Both the position numbers and the translations under genes were made by a program. A stretch of 64,000 bases of DNA, taken from contig NZ_JBHYFV010000017.1 of assembly GCF_051859345.1 (NCBI RefSeq), positions 15,450 through 79,449 on the forward strand, written 5' to 3'. Below the pieces are notes generated by a model. That model ran no database searches, was not told the DNA's origin, and worked only from the letters and a program-made list of their open reading frames with translations. The DNA comes from Marivita sp051859345. Lineage in GTDB: Bacteria; Pseudomonadota; Alphaproteobacteria; Rhodobacterales; Rhodobacteraceae. Below are positions 51,003-60,044 of this stretch, in pieces (within the stretch, counting starts at the first letter, position 1; each line of letters opens with the position of its first letter).

Positions 51003-52046
51003 TCAACCGGCCGCGCGCATGAGCATCCCGTAAAGGTCACGCGGGTTGTCCGGGTCTGCCAACAGGTCAAGCGGCAGGTTCAGTCCGGTTTCCCGCGTCA
51101 GGTCGTGCACCACCCGCAGGGCCGAGAAGTCTTCGATCGCAAAACCCACGCTGTCGAACAGAGTGATCTCGCGCGCATCGCGTCGGCCCGGTAGCGCTCC
51201 GGTGATCACCTGCCACAACTCGGTCACCGGATGGTCCGGGTCAAGCTGCTGAATCTCGCCCTCGATCCGGGTCTGGGCCGGGTATTCCACAAAGATCGAC
51301 GACCGGTGCAGGATCGCTTCGGCCAGTTCCGTCTTGCCAGGGCAATCGCCGCCGATGGCGTTGATGTGGACACCGCTGCCCACCATGTTGTCGGTCAGGA
51401 TTGTCGCGTATTGCTTGTCGGCGGTGCAGGTCGTCAGAATCTGCGCGCCTTCGATGGCGGCTTCCGCGCTGTCGCAGGCGACAACTGTCAATCCGGTCCC
51501 GGCGAGGTTGGAAGCGCATTTGCGCGTCGCCTCCGGGTCTTTGTCATACAAGCGGACGGTGGTGATGCCGCAAATCGCCATCATGGCAATGCTTTGGAAC
51601 TCGGCCTGCGCGCCATTGCCGATCATCGCCATCGTGTCTGCCCCCTTGGGCCCAAGGTGCTTGGCCGCGACCGCAGACATTGCAGCGGTACGCAGCGCCG
51701 TCAGCAGTGTCATTTCGGACAGAAGCACAGGATAGCCCGTGTCCATGTCGGCCAGCAGGCCAAAGGCGGTGACGGTCTGCAATCCGTCGGACGTGTTCTT
51801 GGGATGACCGTTGACGTATTTGAACGCGTAGAGCGTGTCATTTGCCGTCGGCATCAGTTCTATCACACCCACCGGGCTGTGCGCCGCCACGCGCGGCGTC
51901 TTGTCGAAACTTTCCCAACGGCGGAAATCCTCTTCGATCGCACCGGCGATGCGGGTGATCATCTCGGGAAGGCCGACACGATGTACAAGCTGCATCATGT
52001 GATCGACAGAGACAAATGGGACAAGGGCCTTGTCTGACGGTTGCAT
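51003..52046 (-). CDS. Ornithine cyclodeaminase
   Basis: 347-residue NAD-dependent enzyme of the OCD/mu-crystallin family that converts ornithine to proline and ammonia. The Rossmann motif is at about residue 140 (AMIGNGAQAEFQSIAMM), and the substrate-side DSVGFAIEDFSALRV segment near 300 is typical. Ketimine reductase activity is an alternative for this family. It lies 12 bases downstream of arginase, consistent with an arginine-to-proline route. The divergent Lrp regulator probably controls both. Confidence 0.92.
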   Translation of the reverse strand: MQPSDKALVPFVSVDHMMQLVHRVGLPEMITRIAGAIEEDFRRWESFDKTPRVAAHSPVGVIELMPTANDTLYAFKYVNGHPKNTSDGLQTVTAFGLLADMDTGYPVLLSEMTLLTALRTAAMSAVAAKHLGPKGADTMAMIGNGAQAEFQSIAMMAICGITTVRLYDKDPEATRKCASNLAGTGLTVVACDSAEAAIEGAQILTTCTADKQYATILTDNMVGSGVHINAIGGDCPGKTELAEAILHRSSIFVEYPAQTRIEGEIQQLDPDHPVTELWQVITGALPGRRDAREITLFDSVGFAIEDFSALRVVHDLTRETGLNLPLDLLADPDNPRDLYGMLMRAAG

Positions 52047-52058
52047 GGTACTTTTTCC

Positions 52059-52982
52059 TTACATCATCCGGGGGGTGGGGCGGTCAAAGATGCGACGGCC
52101 AAGGGCGGACGCGGCCAGGTCGACCATCAGATGGGCGGTGCGGCCGCGCTCATCCAGCATCGGGTTAAGTTCGACCAGATCAAGCGATGTCATCAACCCG
52201 CTGTCGGACAGCAGTTCCATCACCAGATGGGCCTCGCGGACAGTTGCGCCGCCGGGAACGGTGGTCCCGACCGCCGGTGCATGGGCCGGGTCAAGGAAAT
52301 CCACGTCCAATGAAACGTGCAACGCGCCACCCGCATTGGCAACGTCGGCAAGGAACGGGGTGAGCAGGGCTGCCACGCCGGATTCGTCCATCGCGCGCAT
52401 GTCGTAGCCGCGTAAATCCGTCTGTTCCATCAGTGTGCGTTCCGCAAGATCGACCGAGCGCAAACCGATGATGCAGGTCTGGCTGGCAGGGACGGTCACC
52501 GGCAGCGCGGGGAACCCGTCAAAGCCCGATTGGCCGGTGGCATAGGCGAGGGGCGTTCCGTGCAGGTTGCCGGACCCGGTGGTCTCAAGCGTGTTGAAGT
52601 CGCTATGCGCATCAAGCCACAGCACGAATTGCGGGCGGCCTTCCTGTGCGGCATGTGCCGCCACTCCGGGGACGGTGCCAAGCGACAAGGCGTGATCGCC
52701 GCCAAGGAAGATCGGCAAGCCCTGCTGCATCGCCGCTTGCGCCCGCCGCATGAGGGCGGTTGTCCAGCCGATGGTTTCGCCAAGGTTGACCAGACCCTCA
52801 CGCTCTTGAACATCGTTGCTGTCCGGGCTGACATCACCCAGATCCGTCACGCGGTGTCCAAGATCGCTTAGCGCGCGGGCAATCCCGGCGGTGCGATAGG
52901 CATCCGGCCCCATCAGACAGCCCTTGCGCGCCTTGCCGCAATCCAGCGGCGCACCAACCAATACGATATCCCGAGATGTCAT
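52059..52982 (-). CDS. rocF: Arginase
   Basis: 307-residue binuclear manganese hydrolase: arginine to ornithine plus urea. The metal motifs are GGDHALSLG, DAHSDFNT and SLDVDFLDP, in family order. It is the first gene of the arginine-catabolism pair; the Lrp gene is divergent with a palindrome between. Agmatinase or formimidoglutamase are alternatives of the ureohydrolase fold, but pairing with ornithine cyclodeaminase supports arginase. Confidence 0.93.
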   Translation of the reverse strand: MTSRDIVLVGAPLDCGKARKGCLMGPDAYRTAGIARALSDLGHRVTDLGDVSPDSNDVQEREGLVNLGETIGWTTALMRRAQAAMQQGLPIFLGGDHALSLGTVPGVAAHAAQEGRPQFVLWLDAHSDFNTLETTGSGNLHGTPLAYATGQSGFDGFPALPVTVPASQTCIIGLRSVDLAERTLMEQTDLRGYDMRAMDESGVAALLTPFLADVANAGGALHVSLDVDFLDPAHAPAVGTTVPGGATVREAHLVMELLSDSGLMTSLDLVELNPMLDERGRTAHLMVDLAASALGRRIFDRPTPRMM

Positions 52983-53040
52983 CCAGATGTCCTTTCCGTG
53001 TTGTGGCTGGATATAGTGGCCAAAATGGAATGATTGGAAC

Positions 53041-53055
53041 TGTTCAAAGTGAACA
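53041..53055. promoter_or_regulatory. Lrp-family operator candidate
   Basis: Perfect inverted repeat TGTTCA-AAG-TGAACA centred between the divergent arginase and Lrp genes; a further TGAAC occurs at 53060-53064. It suits binding by the Lrp regulator at 53099 to control both transcripts; that is inference. Confidence 0.6.
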
Positions 53056-53098
53056 AAATGAACTACTATTTCTCAAATTGTAAATCGGAATAGTCATA

Positions 53099-53527
53099 TT
53101 GGACGATACAGACAGAAAGCTGGTGTCGGTGTTGCGCCATAACGGTCGGGCGTCCGTGTCCGATCTTGCCACCACCCTTTCCCTGTCGCGCGCGACGGTG
53201 CGGGCGCGGCTGGATCGGTTGCAGAACGCCGGCGATGTGGTGGGCTATACGGTTGTGCTCAAGGAAGACGTGGCGCGCGATCCGGTACGGGCGCTGATGA
53301 TGATCGGCATCGAAGGGCGCGGCACAGACCGGGTGATCCGCCAGTTGTCAGGCCTGCCGCAGGTGCGCGCCGTGCATGCCACGAATGGTCGGTGGGATGT
53401 GATCGCGGAACTGGGCACGGACACGCTCGAGGCGTTGGACGATGTCCTGTCACGCATCCGTAAATTCGACGGGGTGACGCAGTCCGAGACGTCCCTGCTG
53501 TTGTCGACCCGCAAAAGCGGTGTCTAG
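53099..53527 (+). CDS. Lrp/AsnC family regulator of arginine catabolism (inferred)
   Basis: 142 residues with an N-terminal HTH (about 5-50, KLVSVLRHNGRASVSDLATTLSLSRATVRARLDRL) and a RAM ligand domain (about 65-140). The start is a TTG at 53099; no better ATG exists in frame. Its gene diverges from arginase and ornithine cyclodeaminase, the usual arrangement for an arginine- or ornithine-responsive activator. Ligand and polarity of control are unknown. Its 3' end overlaps dsbB by 4 bases. Confidence 0.9.
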   Translation: MDDTDRKLVSVLRHNGRASVSDLATTLSLSRATVRARLDRLQNAGDVVGYTVVLKEDVARDPVRALMMIGIEGRGTDRVIRQLSGLPQVRAVHATNGRWDVIAELGTDTLEALDDVLSRIRKFDGVTQSETSLLLSTRKSGV

Positions 53528-53991
53528 GTCGGCCTGCGGGCCGCAGCGATCCAGACAGCGACCAGAGCCAGCGACGCGATCATGTTCCAACTCGCCATCG
53601 ACAGACCCATCAGCGACCACGCCACCTCGTCACAGCGCACCAAGGGCGCGTTCATGATCTGGTCGAACAGCTGGTCACTGGACAGACCGCCAATCGGTCC
53701 CGACGTACAGGTGGTCGGGCCTTCCCACCAGCCACGTTCAACGCCGGTGTGATAGGCGCCGACCGCTGCTGTTGCAAAAGCGGCCAAGGCTCCAAACCAT
53801 GCCAGCATCGCGGTCCCAAAGTGTAGGGCGATCAGGCCGATGACAATGGCCACAACATGCGGATACCGCTGCCAAATGCACATCTTGCAGGGCGGCAGAC
53901 CGCCGATGTACTGAAACCCGAACGCGCCGATCATCAGCGCCAGTGACCCGGCTGCGGCCAGCAGCATCAGCATCCGTCGATCAAATGTCAC
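53524..53991 (-). CDS. dsbB: Disulfide bond formation protein B
   Basis: 155-residue inner-membrane quinone reductase with four transmembrane helices. Cys pairs Cys35/Cys38 (PPCKMCIWQRYPH) and Cys95/Cys120 are in the expected periplasmic loops. It reoxidises DsbA by passing electrons to quinone. The GTG start at 53991 overlaps the upstream YqaA stop (GTGA), so translation is coupled; an ATG seven codons later is the alternative. Its end overlaps the Lrp end. Confidence 0.9.
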   Translation of the reverse strand: MTFDRRMLMLLAAAGSLALMIGAFGFQYIGGLPPCKMCIWQRYPHVVAIVIGLIALHFGTAMLAWFGALAAFATAAVGAYHTGVERGWWEGPTTCTSGPIGGLSSDQLFDQIMNAPLVRCDEVAWSLMGLSMASWNMIASLALVAVWIAAARRPT

Positions 53992-54566
53992 AGGAACCTC
54001 ACCACATAGAAGCCGCCAAGCAGGACAAACACGAAGATAGTGAACATAAGGCCCAACCGCTTTTCGATGAAGGTGCGCACCGGCGCACCGAATGCGCGCA
54101 GAAGACCCGCAACAACGAAAAACCGCAAGCTGCGCGCGATCACGGATGTGACAACAAATGTGCCAAGGGGCATCGCTGTCCAGCCCGACATGATGGTGAT
54201 GACCTTGTAGGGAAACGGTGTCACGCCAGCGATCAACACGGCCCAGAACCCGACGCCGTTGAAGCGGTCGTTGAATTCCGCCATCGAGTCGGCCTTGCCC
54301 AACGCGCTGAGGATGGGTTCGCCCAATGTCTCGTAAAAGAAATACCCGATCGCGTAGCCCAGCATCCCGCCCATCACGGAAGACACCGTCGCCACCAGCG
54401 CAATCACCCATGCCCGCGACGGGCGGGCAAGGATCATCGGGATCATCAGAACATCGGGCGGAATCGGGAAAACAGAGCTTTCGACAAAGGCGACCACCGC
54501 CAGAACCCAAAGCGCGCGGGGATGGTCGGCCAGCGACATGGTCCACTGATACAGGCGTTGTAACAT
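53988..54566 (-). CDS. YqaA/DedA-like SNARE-associated membrane protein
   Basis: 192-residue protein with a hydrophobic VTT-like (DedA superfamily) core and about four to five membrane helices. The conserved acidic and proline-containing segment FVESSVFPIPPDVLMIPMIL is near residue 30, and GVTPFPYKVITIMSGWTAMPL near 120 is typical of YqaA. These proteins are implicated in lipid transport or scrambling and membrane homeostasis. The ATG at 54566 opens the conserved protein. It is coupled to dsbB. Confidence 0.87.
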   Translation of the reverse strand: MLQRLYQWTMSLADHPRALWVLAVVAFVESSVFPIPPDVLMIPMILARPSRAWVIALVATVSSVMGGMLGYAIGYFFYETLGEPILSALGKADSMAEFNDRFNGVGFWAVLIAGVTPFPYKVITIMSGWTAMPLGTFVVTSVIARSLRFFVVAGLLRAFGAPVRTFIEKRLGLMFTIFVFVLLGGFYVVRFL

Positions 54567-54688
54567 AGAGGCTCCGCGATGAGGTTGCGCGGCTAAGACC
54601 ATGAGGGGTAGGTTGGGTCAAGCCCGCTGCGCCCTGATGCGTTTTTCTGCTGGACGCCAATCTGTCGCTTGGGTAGGGATTGCGCGTG

Positions 54689-54774
54689 GCCCAAGTGGCG
54701 GAATGGTAGACGCAGGGGATTCAAAATCCCCCGGCTTAACGGCCTTGTCGGTTCGAGTCCGACCTTGGGTACCA
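54689..54774 (+). tRNA. tRNA-Leu (anticodon CAA)
   Basis: 86-base class II tRNA with encoded CCA (54772-54774). Acceptor GCCCAAG pairs with CTTGGGT (one G-T), D arm GGCGGAATGGTAGACGC, anticodon loop TTCAAAA giving CAA, variable arm and T arm GGTTCGAGTCC are all present. Confidence 0.97.
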
Positions 54775-54861
54775 ATCGCTTAGACAGTTTTCTTCATCCA
54801 TCACGTTAACGCGTGGGGGTGCAAAACGTGACTTGGACCTTGGCCGGATTTCCAGAATCAA

Positions 54862-54900
54862 GGCGCAGAATCGTCAACGGTTCTGTGATGATTTTGCGCC
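54862..54900 (-). terminator. Stable hairpin without T tract, before the unknown gene's stop
   Basis: A 15-base stem (54862-54876 with 54886-54900, two G-T pairs) and a nine-base loop, located just beyond the stop of the minus-strand gene at 54917. It probably stabilises or ends that transcript, though a U tract is missing. Confidence 0.4.
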
Positions 54901-54916
54901 AAGTGCGGCGGTGCTT

Positions 54917-55342
54917 TCACGAGTGGTCCATCACCAGAACGGTGCCAAGACGCGGGGCAATTGCGACCGCTTTGGGAATGGCCCAGATCACCGGACAAGG
55001 AGCATGGCGCGGAACCGGCGCGTCCAGATTGCGCCAGATGAACATGGCAGCCACGAAGGGCAACAGCGCGATGACGTAGCGGAGCGGTTCGTTCTCCATG
55101 ATCACCCGCGCAATCAGACCCGGCCCCACGCCGCGCCGGGGCAACAGGGCAATGAGATGCAACACCTTGCGCGGGACCGATCCGGTCTCAAGTGCCTTGG
55201 GGTTCCAGACAGTGTCCGGGATCAGGATGAACACGCTCTTGCTTGCCGAGGTAGCACCGGACCGGCACGCGGCAAAGTGCGCACTGCGTTTTTTGCGTGC
55301 CCGGTCTTCCCATTGCTGTCCGGCGTGATAGCTCAGGCGCAT
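54917..55342 (-). CDS. Unknown basic protein with one membrane segment
   Basis: 141-residue open reading frame with the G/C-rich third codon positions of local genes. The product is basic in its first third, with a Pro/Arg-rich middle, and has one hydrophobic segment at about 87-102 (PLRYVIALLPFVAAMFIW). I do not recognise it. Its ATG (55340-55342 on the minus strand) overlaps the ATG of the ABC ATPase gene on the other strand (CATG), so both starts cannot use promoters independent of the other's coding sequence. The start might lie further in, for example at Met83. It is real by codon use but not by homology. Confidence 0.6.
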   Translation of the reverse strand: MRLSYHAGQQWEDRARKKRSAHFAACRSGATSASKSVFILIPDTVWNPKALETGSVPRKVLHLIALLPRRGVGPGLIARVIMENEPLRYVIALLPFVAAMFIWRNLDAPVPRHAPCPVIWAIPKAVAIAPRLGTVLVMDHS

Positions 55343-55997
55343 GGTGTTGACTGTTCAAGACGTGACGAAATCGTTTCCAGGCGCAGATGGCGATGTGCCG
55401 GTTCTGCGAGGCGTGACACTTGGCTTGGCGCGGGGTGAAACGCTTGCCCTGACCGGTGAATCCGGGTCCGGGAAAAGCACTTTGCTGCATCTGGTGGGCG
55501 GGCTTGATACCGTGGACACTGGCACGATCATGGTCAATGGACGCGAGATCACCACGATGAACGACACCGCGCGGGCGGCGTTGCGGCGGTCGGATGTGGG
55601 TGTGATCTTTCAGCAGTTCAACCTGATCCCGTCATTGACGGTGCAGGCCAATATCGCGTTTCAGGCCCGCTTGGCCGGGAAACATGACGCCGTACAGGTG
55701 GCCCGAATGTCAGAGGCTTTGGGTCTGACACCGCATCTGACGCGGTATCCCGAGGCGCTTTCCGGCGGTCAGCAGCAGCGGGTCGCCATTGCCCGGACGC
55801 TGGCGGCGCGCCCGAGCCTTGTTCTGGCGGATGAACCGACCGGCAATCTGGACGAGGCAACGGCATCGGATGTGCTGGACCAGATGCTGGAGTTGGTGCG
55901 CGAAACGGGCGCGGCGCTTCTCATGGTCACCCATTCGCAAAGCGTCGCCAGACGGATGGAGCGCCACGTTCATCTGAGCCAGGGGCGCCTGATGTGA
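55341..55997 (+). CDS. LolD/MacB-type ABC transporter ATPase (Att-like operon)
   Basis: 218-residue ATPase. Walker A GESGSGKST (39-47), signature LSGGQQQRVAIARTL, Walker B LVLADEPTGNLD and switch His MVTHSQSVA are all intact. The LolD/MacB subgroup works with FtsX-type permeases without a transport pore. It overlaps the downstream permease gene (GTG start inside its stop) by 4 bases, so the two form one machine. The partner secreted lipocalin gene follows. The start at 55341 has no strong ribosome binding site; GTG at 55344 is an alternative. Confidence 0.9.
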   Translation: MVLTVQDVTKSFPGADGDVPVLRGVTLGLARGETLALTGESGSGKSTLLHLVGGLDTVDTGTIMVNGREITTMNDTARAALRRSDVGVIFQQFNLIPSLTVQANIAFQARLAGKHDAVQVARMSEALGLTPHLTRYPEALSGGQQQRVAIARTLAARPSLVLADEPTGNLDEATASDVLDQMLELVRETGAALLMVTHSQSVARRMERHVHLSQGRLM

Positions 55998-58390
55998 TCT
56001 GGACCACCCTGACCGCGCTCTTGTCGCATTGGCGGCGCAATGGGCTTCAGTTCTTCGCCCTGATCAGCGGGCTGGCGCTGGCCACGGCGCTTTGGTCGGG
56101 TGTTCAGGCGATCAATGCAGAGGCGCGGGCAAGCTATGATGCCGCCGCCGCGACGCTGGGGGAAGGGCAGTTCGATCAACTGTTGCCCCGCTCCGGCGAT
56201 GGGATCGACCAATCCACCTATATTGCGCTGCGACGGGCCGGATGGCAGGTGTCGCCGGTGCTAGAAGGGCGGCTGGAGACGCAAGACGGGCGTGTTCGGA
56301 TTGTCGGACTTGATCCGTTGACCGCACCGGGCGCCATCGCGCCTGTGGGGATGCAGGAAGACGCCAATCTTGAAGATTTCCTGACGCGCGGCGTGATGTT
56401 CGCCAATGCCGACACTGCGTCGCGTCTGAGCGGAGTCGTGTCACAACGGGTGATCGTCGATCCCGCTGTGGCACCGGCTGTGGCGTTGACCGATATCGGC
56501 GTGGCGCAACAGGTTCTTGAGGCAGGCGCAACCCTCAGCCGCCTGATCGTCGCGCCGGAACAGCCGATGGGTTTGGTGGATATTGCCACCGTTGCGCCGG
56601 ATCTTGTGCGACACTCTGCACAGGACGCCGGGGCGGATCGGCTGACCGACAGCTTTCACCTGAACCTGACCGCGTTTGGATTGCTCAGTTTTGCGGTGGG
56701 CATCTTTATTGTTCACGGCACCATCGCGCTGGCCTTCGAGCAACGACGCAGCATGGTGCGCACATTGCGCGCGCTTGGGGTGCCGCTCAGAACGCTGGTG
56801 GGCTTGATGATCGCGGAACTGGTGCTGTTTGCGCTGGTTGCCGGCGCGATTGGCGTCGCCTTGGGATATGTGATTGCGGCGATGTTGCTGCCCAATGTCG
56901 CGGCAACCTTGCAGGGGCTTTACGGCGCATCGGTGACCGGGACGTTGCAGCTTCGCGCGGATTGGTGGCTGTCGGGCATGGCGATCGCAGTGGTCGGCAC
57001 AGGGTTCGCGGCGTCAGGGGCGCTTTGGACCATCGCCCGTATGCCGCTTTTGTCAAGCGCGCGACCCCGCGCCTGGGCGGTTGCGTCGGGTGTCACCGCA
57101 TGGCGGTTGGGGGCCATTGCCGGGGCGTTGTTTGCGGCTGGGGCAGGGATCGCGATCTGGGGTCAGGGGCTCATCCTTGGGTTCGCGCTTTTGGCCTGTG
57201 TTCTGATCGGGGCCGCGCTGATCCTGCCGCTGTTGTTGCACGCTGCGGTGACGCTGGGCAACCATCTGGCGCGCAGTGTCCTGTGGCAATGGTTCTGGGC
57301 AGACACCCGCCAGCAGGTGCCGGGAATGAGCCTTGCCTTGATGGCGTTGCTTCTGGCGACGGCGGCGAATGTGGGCGTGTCGACGATGGTGTCGAGCTTT
57401 CGGGTGACATTTGTCGATTTCCTTGATCAACGGCTGGCTCCCGAGCTGTTCATCCAGATCGAGGACGCGACGCAAAGCCCTGATCTTGAATCCTATCTTC
57501 TGGCCAATGCACGCGAGGTCCTGCCGCTTCTGTCGGTGGACACCGAGATCGCGGGAGTGCCATCGGACCTGTTTGGCGTCCGGGTTGGCCCGACCTACCG
57601 CGAGAACTGGGTGTTTCTTGCCCAAACCCCGGATGTCTGGGACCGAGTCGCGCGTGGAGAGGCGGCGGTGGTCAGCGAACAATTGGCGCGGCGGGCGGGG
57701 ATCTGGACGGGCGATCCTGTCACGCTTGCCCCTGATCTGACCTTGCCGGTTGCGGCGGTGGTCGCGGATTATGGCAACCCGGTGGGACAGGCCCTGATGT
57801 CCGAACCGCTGTTCCATCGTCTGTATCCGGACCGTATTCCGCTCAGGTTCGGGGTGCGTACGGATGACCCTGACGTACTGCGCCAAAAACTGGTCGAGGA
57901 CTATGGTCTGCCCGAAGCGGCCATCACCGATCAGGCGCGCATCAAGGCGTTTTCGCTCGACGTCTTCGAACGCACCTTTACCGTGACCGGCGCGCTCAAC
58001 GTGTTGACCCTCGCGGTGGCGGCCTTTGCCATCCTGATGAGCCTTCTGACCCTGGCCTCGCTTCGTGTGCCGCAACTTGCCCCGGCCTGGGCGCTTGGCC
58101 TGACACGCCGCACATTGGGACGGCTGGAGTTGCTGCGCGCGGTTGTCCTGGCGTTGGTGACAACCTGTCTTGCCATTCCGCTTGGTTTGCTGCTGGCGTG
58201 GGTGCTGCTGTCCTATGTGAACGTAGAGGCGTTCGGGTGGAAATTGCCGATGTACCTGTTTGCGGGCCACTACGCGCTTTTGACCCTGTTTGCGCTTCTG
58301 GCTGCGGCGCTTGCGGCGGCTTGGCCGGCATTCCGGTTAAGTCGGACACCACCCTCGGAGCTGCTCAAGGTGTTTGCCAATGATCGCTAG
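55994..58390 (+). CDS. FtsX-type ABC permease, 798 residues
   Basis: Large inner-membrane permease with two FtsX-like domains: a first helix at about 13-35, a periplasmic region (40-210), clustered helices near 218-245, 265-295 and 310-335, and a second half with helices at about 355-400, then another periplasmic domain (430-665) and four C-terminal helices. In AttEFGH-like systems this protein and its ATPase drive an extracytoplasmic lipid or carotenoid-like modifying partner. The GTG start overlaps the ATPase stop. It overlaps the AttH-like gene by 11 bases. Confidence 0.88.
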   Translation: MIWTTLTALLSHWRRNGLQFFALISGLALATALWSGVQAINAEARASYDAAAATLGEGQFDQLLPRSGDGIDQSTYIALRRAGWQVSPVLEGRLETQDGRVRIVGLDPLTAPGAIAPVGMQEDANLEDFLTRGVMFANADTASRLSGVVSQRVIVDPAVAPAVALTDIGVAQQVLEAGATLSRLIVAPEQPMGLVDIATVAPDLVRHSAQDAGADRLTDSFHLNLTAFGLLSFAVGIFIVHGTIALAFEQRRSMVRTLRALGVPLRTLVGLMIAELVLFALVAGAIGVALGYVIAAMLLPNVAATLQGLYGASVTGTLQLRADWWLSGMAIAVVGTGFAASGALWTIARMPLLSSARPRAWAVASGVTAWRLGAIAGALFAAGAGIAIWGQGLILGFALLACVLIGAALILPLLLHAAVTLGNHLARSVLWQWFWADTRQQVPGMSLALMALLLATAANVGVSTMVSSFRVTFVDFLDQRLAPELFIQIEDATQSPDLESYLLANAREVLPLLSVDTEIAGVPSDLFGVRVGPTYRENWVFLAQTPDVWDRVARGEAAVVSEQLARRAGIWTGDPVTLAPDLTLPVAAVVADYGNPVGQALMSEPLFHRLYPDRIPLRFGVRTDDPDVLRQKLVEDYGLPEAAITDQARIKAFSLDVFERTFTVTGALNVLTLAVAAFAILMSLLTLASLRVPQLAPAWALGLTRRTLGRLELLRAVVLALVTTCLAIPLGLLLAWVLLSYVNVEAFGWKLPMYLFAGHYALLTLFALLAAALAAAWPAFRLSRTPPSELLKVFANDR

Positions 58391-59420
58391 GATGCTTCTC
58401 TTCATGATCTGGTTGCCGGTTCAGGCGATGGCGCAGGGGTTCGCTGGCTTGGGCACCGATGCTGAAGGATTTGCCGTGCCGACCCCGAACCCGGTGTTCG
58501 ACTTTCCGCAGGACCATGGCGCACATCCGGAGTATCGGATCGAATGGTGGTATCTGACCGCGAACCTGTCCGGCCCGGATGGCACAGCTTACGGGGTTCA
58601 GTGGACCTTGTTTCGCTCGGCCCTTGCGCCGCAAACGCGCGATGGCTGGTCCGATCCGCAGGTCTGGTTTGCCCATGCGGCGCTGACGACCCCGACCCGG
58701 CATCTGGTGGCCGAACGCATCGCGCGCGGCGGGATTGGGCAGGCCGGTGTGACGGTGCGCCCCTTCGAAGCCTGGATCGACGATTGGCAGATGGGGGGGC
58801 CGTCCTTTGACAACCTGACAGTGACCGCGCGCGGGGCAGACTTCGCCTATGATCTGGGACTGCGCGCCACCGGTCCACTGGTGTTCCATGGGCAGGATGG
58901 GTTTTCCGTCAAATCGGCACAGGGTCAGGCCAGCTATTATTATTCCCAACCCTTTTACGAGGTCTCAGGCACCCTGACACTGCCGGACGGTGATGTTCCC
59001 GTAACCGGATCGGCGTGGCTGGACCGGGAATGGTCCTCGCAGCCCCTGGCAGAGACGCAATCCGGGTGGGACTGGTTTTCCCTGTCATTCGACAGCGGCG
59101 ACAAGCTCATGGGGTTTCTCTTGCGCGAAGACGACGGCACGGCCTTTTCTTCGGCGACGTGGATTGCGCCGGATGGCACCACAACCACCTATCCCGATGG
59201 CGCATTCGCGGCCCAGCCGCTGTCCAGCCACATGGTTTCAGGGCGTGATGTGCCAACGATATGGGCGGTGCAACTGCCCGACAAAGCTGTGGATGTGACG
59301 GTAAAGGCGGTAAACCCGGACGCGTGGATGACGGTTTCGATTCCCTATTGGGAAGGCCCGGTCACTGTTGACGGCTCGCACACCGGACGCGGCTACCTGG
59401 AAATGACCGGATATGACTGA
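58380..59420 (+). CDS. Exported AttH/CrtC-like lipocalin-type hydratase
   Basis: 346-residue protein with a signal peptide (about 1-19, MIARMLLFMIWLPVQAMA). The mature part has the CrtC/AttH signature HPEYRIEWWYLTANL at about 44-58 and a second WLDREWSSQ segment near 217-225. CrtC members are carotenoid 1,2-hydratases; AttH-type members are periplasmic and their substrate is unresolved. The start at 58380 lies inside the permease end (11-base overlap), and the next gene overlaps by 8 bases, so all four genes form one tightly coupled operon. A role in lipid or polyketide modification at the cell surface is inferred. Confidence 0.87.
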   Translation: MIARMLLFMIWLPVQAMAQGFAGLGTDAEGFAVPTPNPVFDFPQDHGAHPEYRIEWWYLTANLSGPDGTAYGVQWTLFRSALAPQTRDGWSDPQVWFAHAALTTPTRHLVAERIARGGIGQAGVTVRPFEAWIDDWQMGGPSFDNLTVTARGADFAYDLGLRATGPLVFHGQDGFSVKSAQGQASYYYSQPFYEVSGTLTLPDGDVPVTGSAWLDREWSSQPLAETQSGWDWFSLSFDSGDKLMGFLLREDDGTAFSSATWIAPDGTTTTYPDGAFAAQPLSSHMVSGRDVPTIWAVQLPDKAVDVTVKAVNPDAWMTVSIPYWEGPVTVDGSHTGRGYLEMTGYD

Positions 59421-59967
59421 TCCCAACGACCTTGCGGCGTTTCTTGATCTTGGCTGGCGGCACCTGACGCGCGGCGTGGCCGACCGGCACGCGGCGGCGC
59501 GCCATCCGGTCTTTGCGACAGTATCCCCCGACGGCCATCCAGAGGCGCGGACGGTGGTCCTGCGCGCAGCGAGCCGGAGCAATGGCACGGTTGAAATCCA
59601 CACCGATGGCGGGTCGGACAAGATCACATCGCTGCGCGCCAATCCGCTGGCACATCTTGTGATCTGGGACGAAAAATCCAACCTTCAGATCAGGTTGTCC
59701 ACATCTGTCACGATCCAGCAGGGAGAAGCGGTTGCCACCAGGTGGCACAACGTGTCCGATGGGTCGCGTATGGCATATGGGGCCACTCCAAGACCCGGAA
59801 CGCCGATTGCAAACGCCCATGCCTACAAGAAACTGGCAAGCCTGGACTGGTTCACCGTGTTGACCTGCCGGATCGAATCAATCGAGCTGATGCAGCTTGC
59901 AGATCCACACAGGCGCGCTGTCTTCAACGCCCTTGACGGTTGGAAAGGCGCGTGGTGGGTGCCCTAA
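59413..59967 (+). CDS. Pyridoxamine 5'-phosphate oxidase family flavoprotein
   Basis: 184-residue split-beta-barrel FMN-binding protein of the PNPOx-like group. The start MTDPNDLAAFLDLGWRHLTRG and the FATVSPDGHPEARTVVLRAAS strand (about 32-50) are typical; the C-terminal DWFTVLTCRIESIELMQL region closes the barrel. It is not the standard PdxH (too short and sequence-divergent), so the true substrate is unknown. It overlaps the AttH-like gene by 8 bases and is the last gene of the operon. Confidence 0.85.
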   Translation: MTDPNDLAAFLDLGWRHLTRGVADRHAAARHPVFATVSPDGHPEARTVVLRAASRSNGTVEIHTDGGSDKITSLRANPLAHLVIWDEKSNLQIRLSTSVTIQQGEAVATRWHNVSDGSRMAYGATPRPGTPIANAHAYKKLASLDWFTVLTCRIESIELMQLADPHRRAVFNALDGWKGAWWVP

Positions 59968-60044
59968 CGTCACTTTTTTGGTGTTCGGCAAAAGAGGTAT
60001 CACAATAATTGGCATTTTTGACTTGATTTGAAGTGTTTCTTGAG

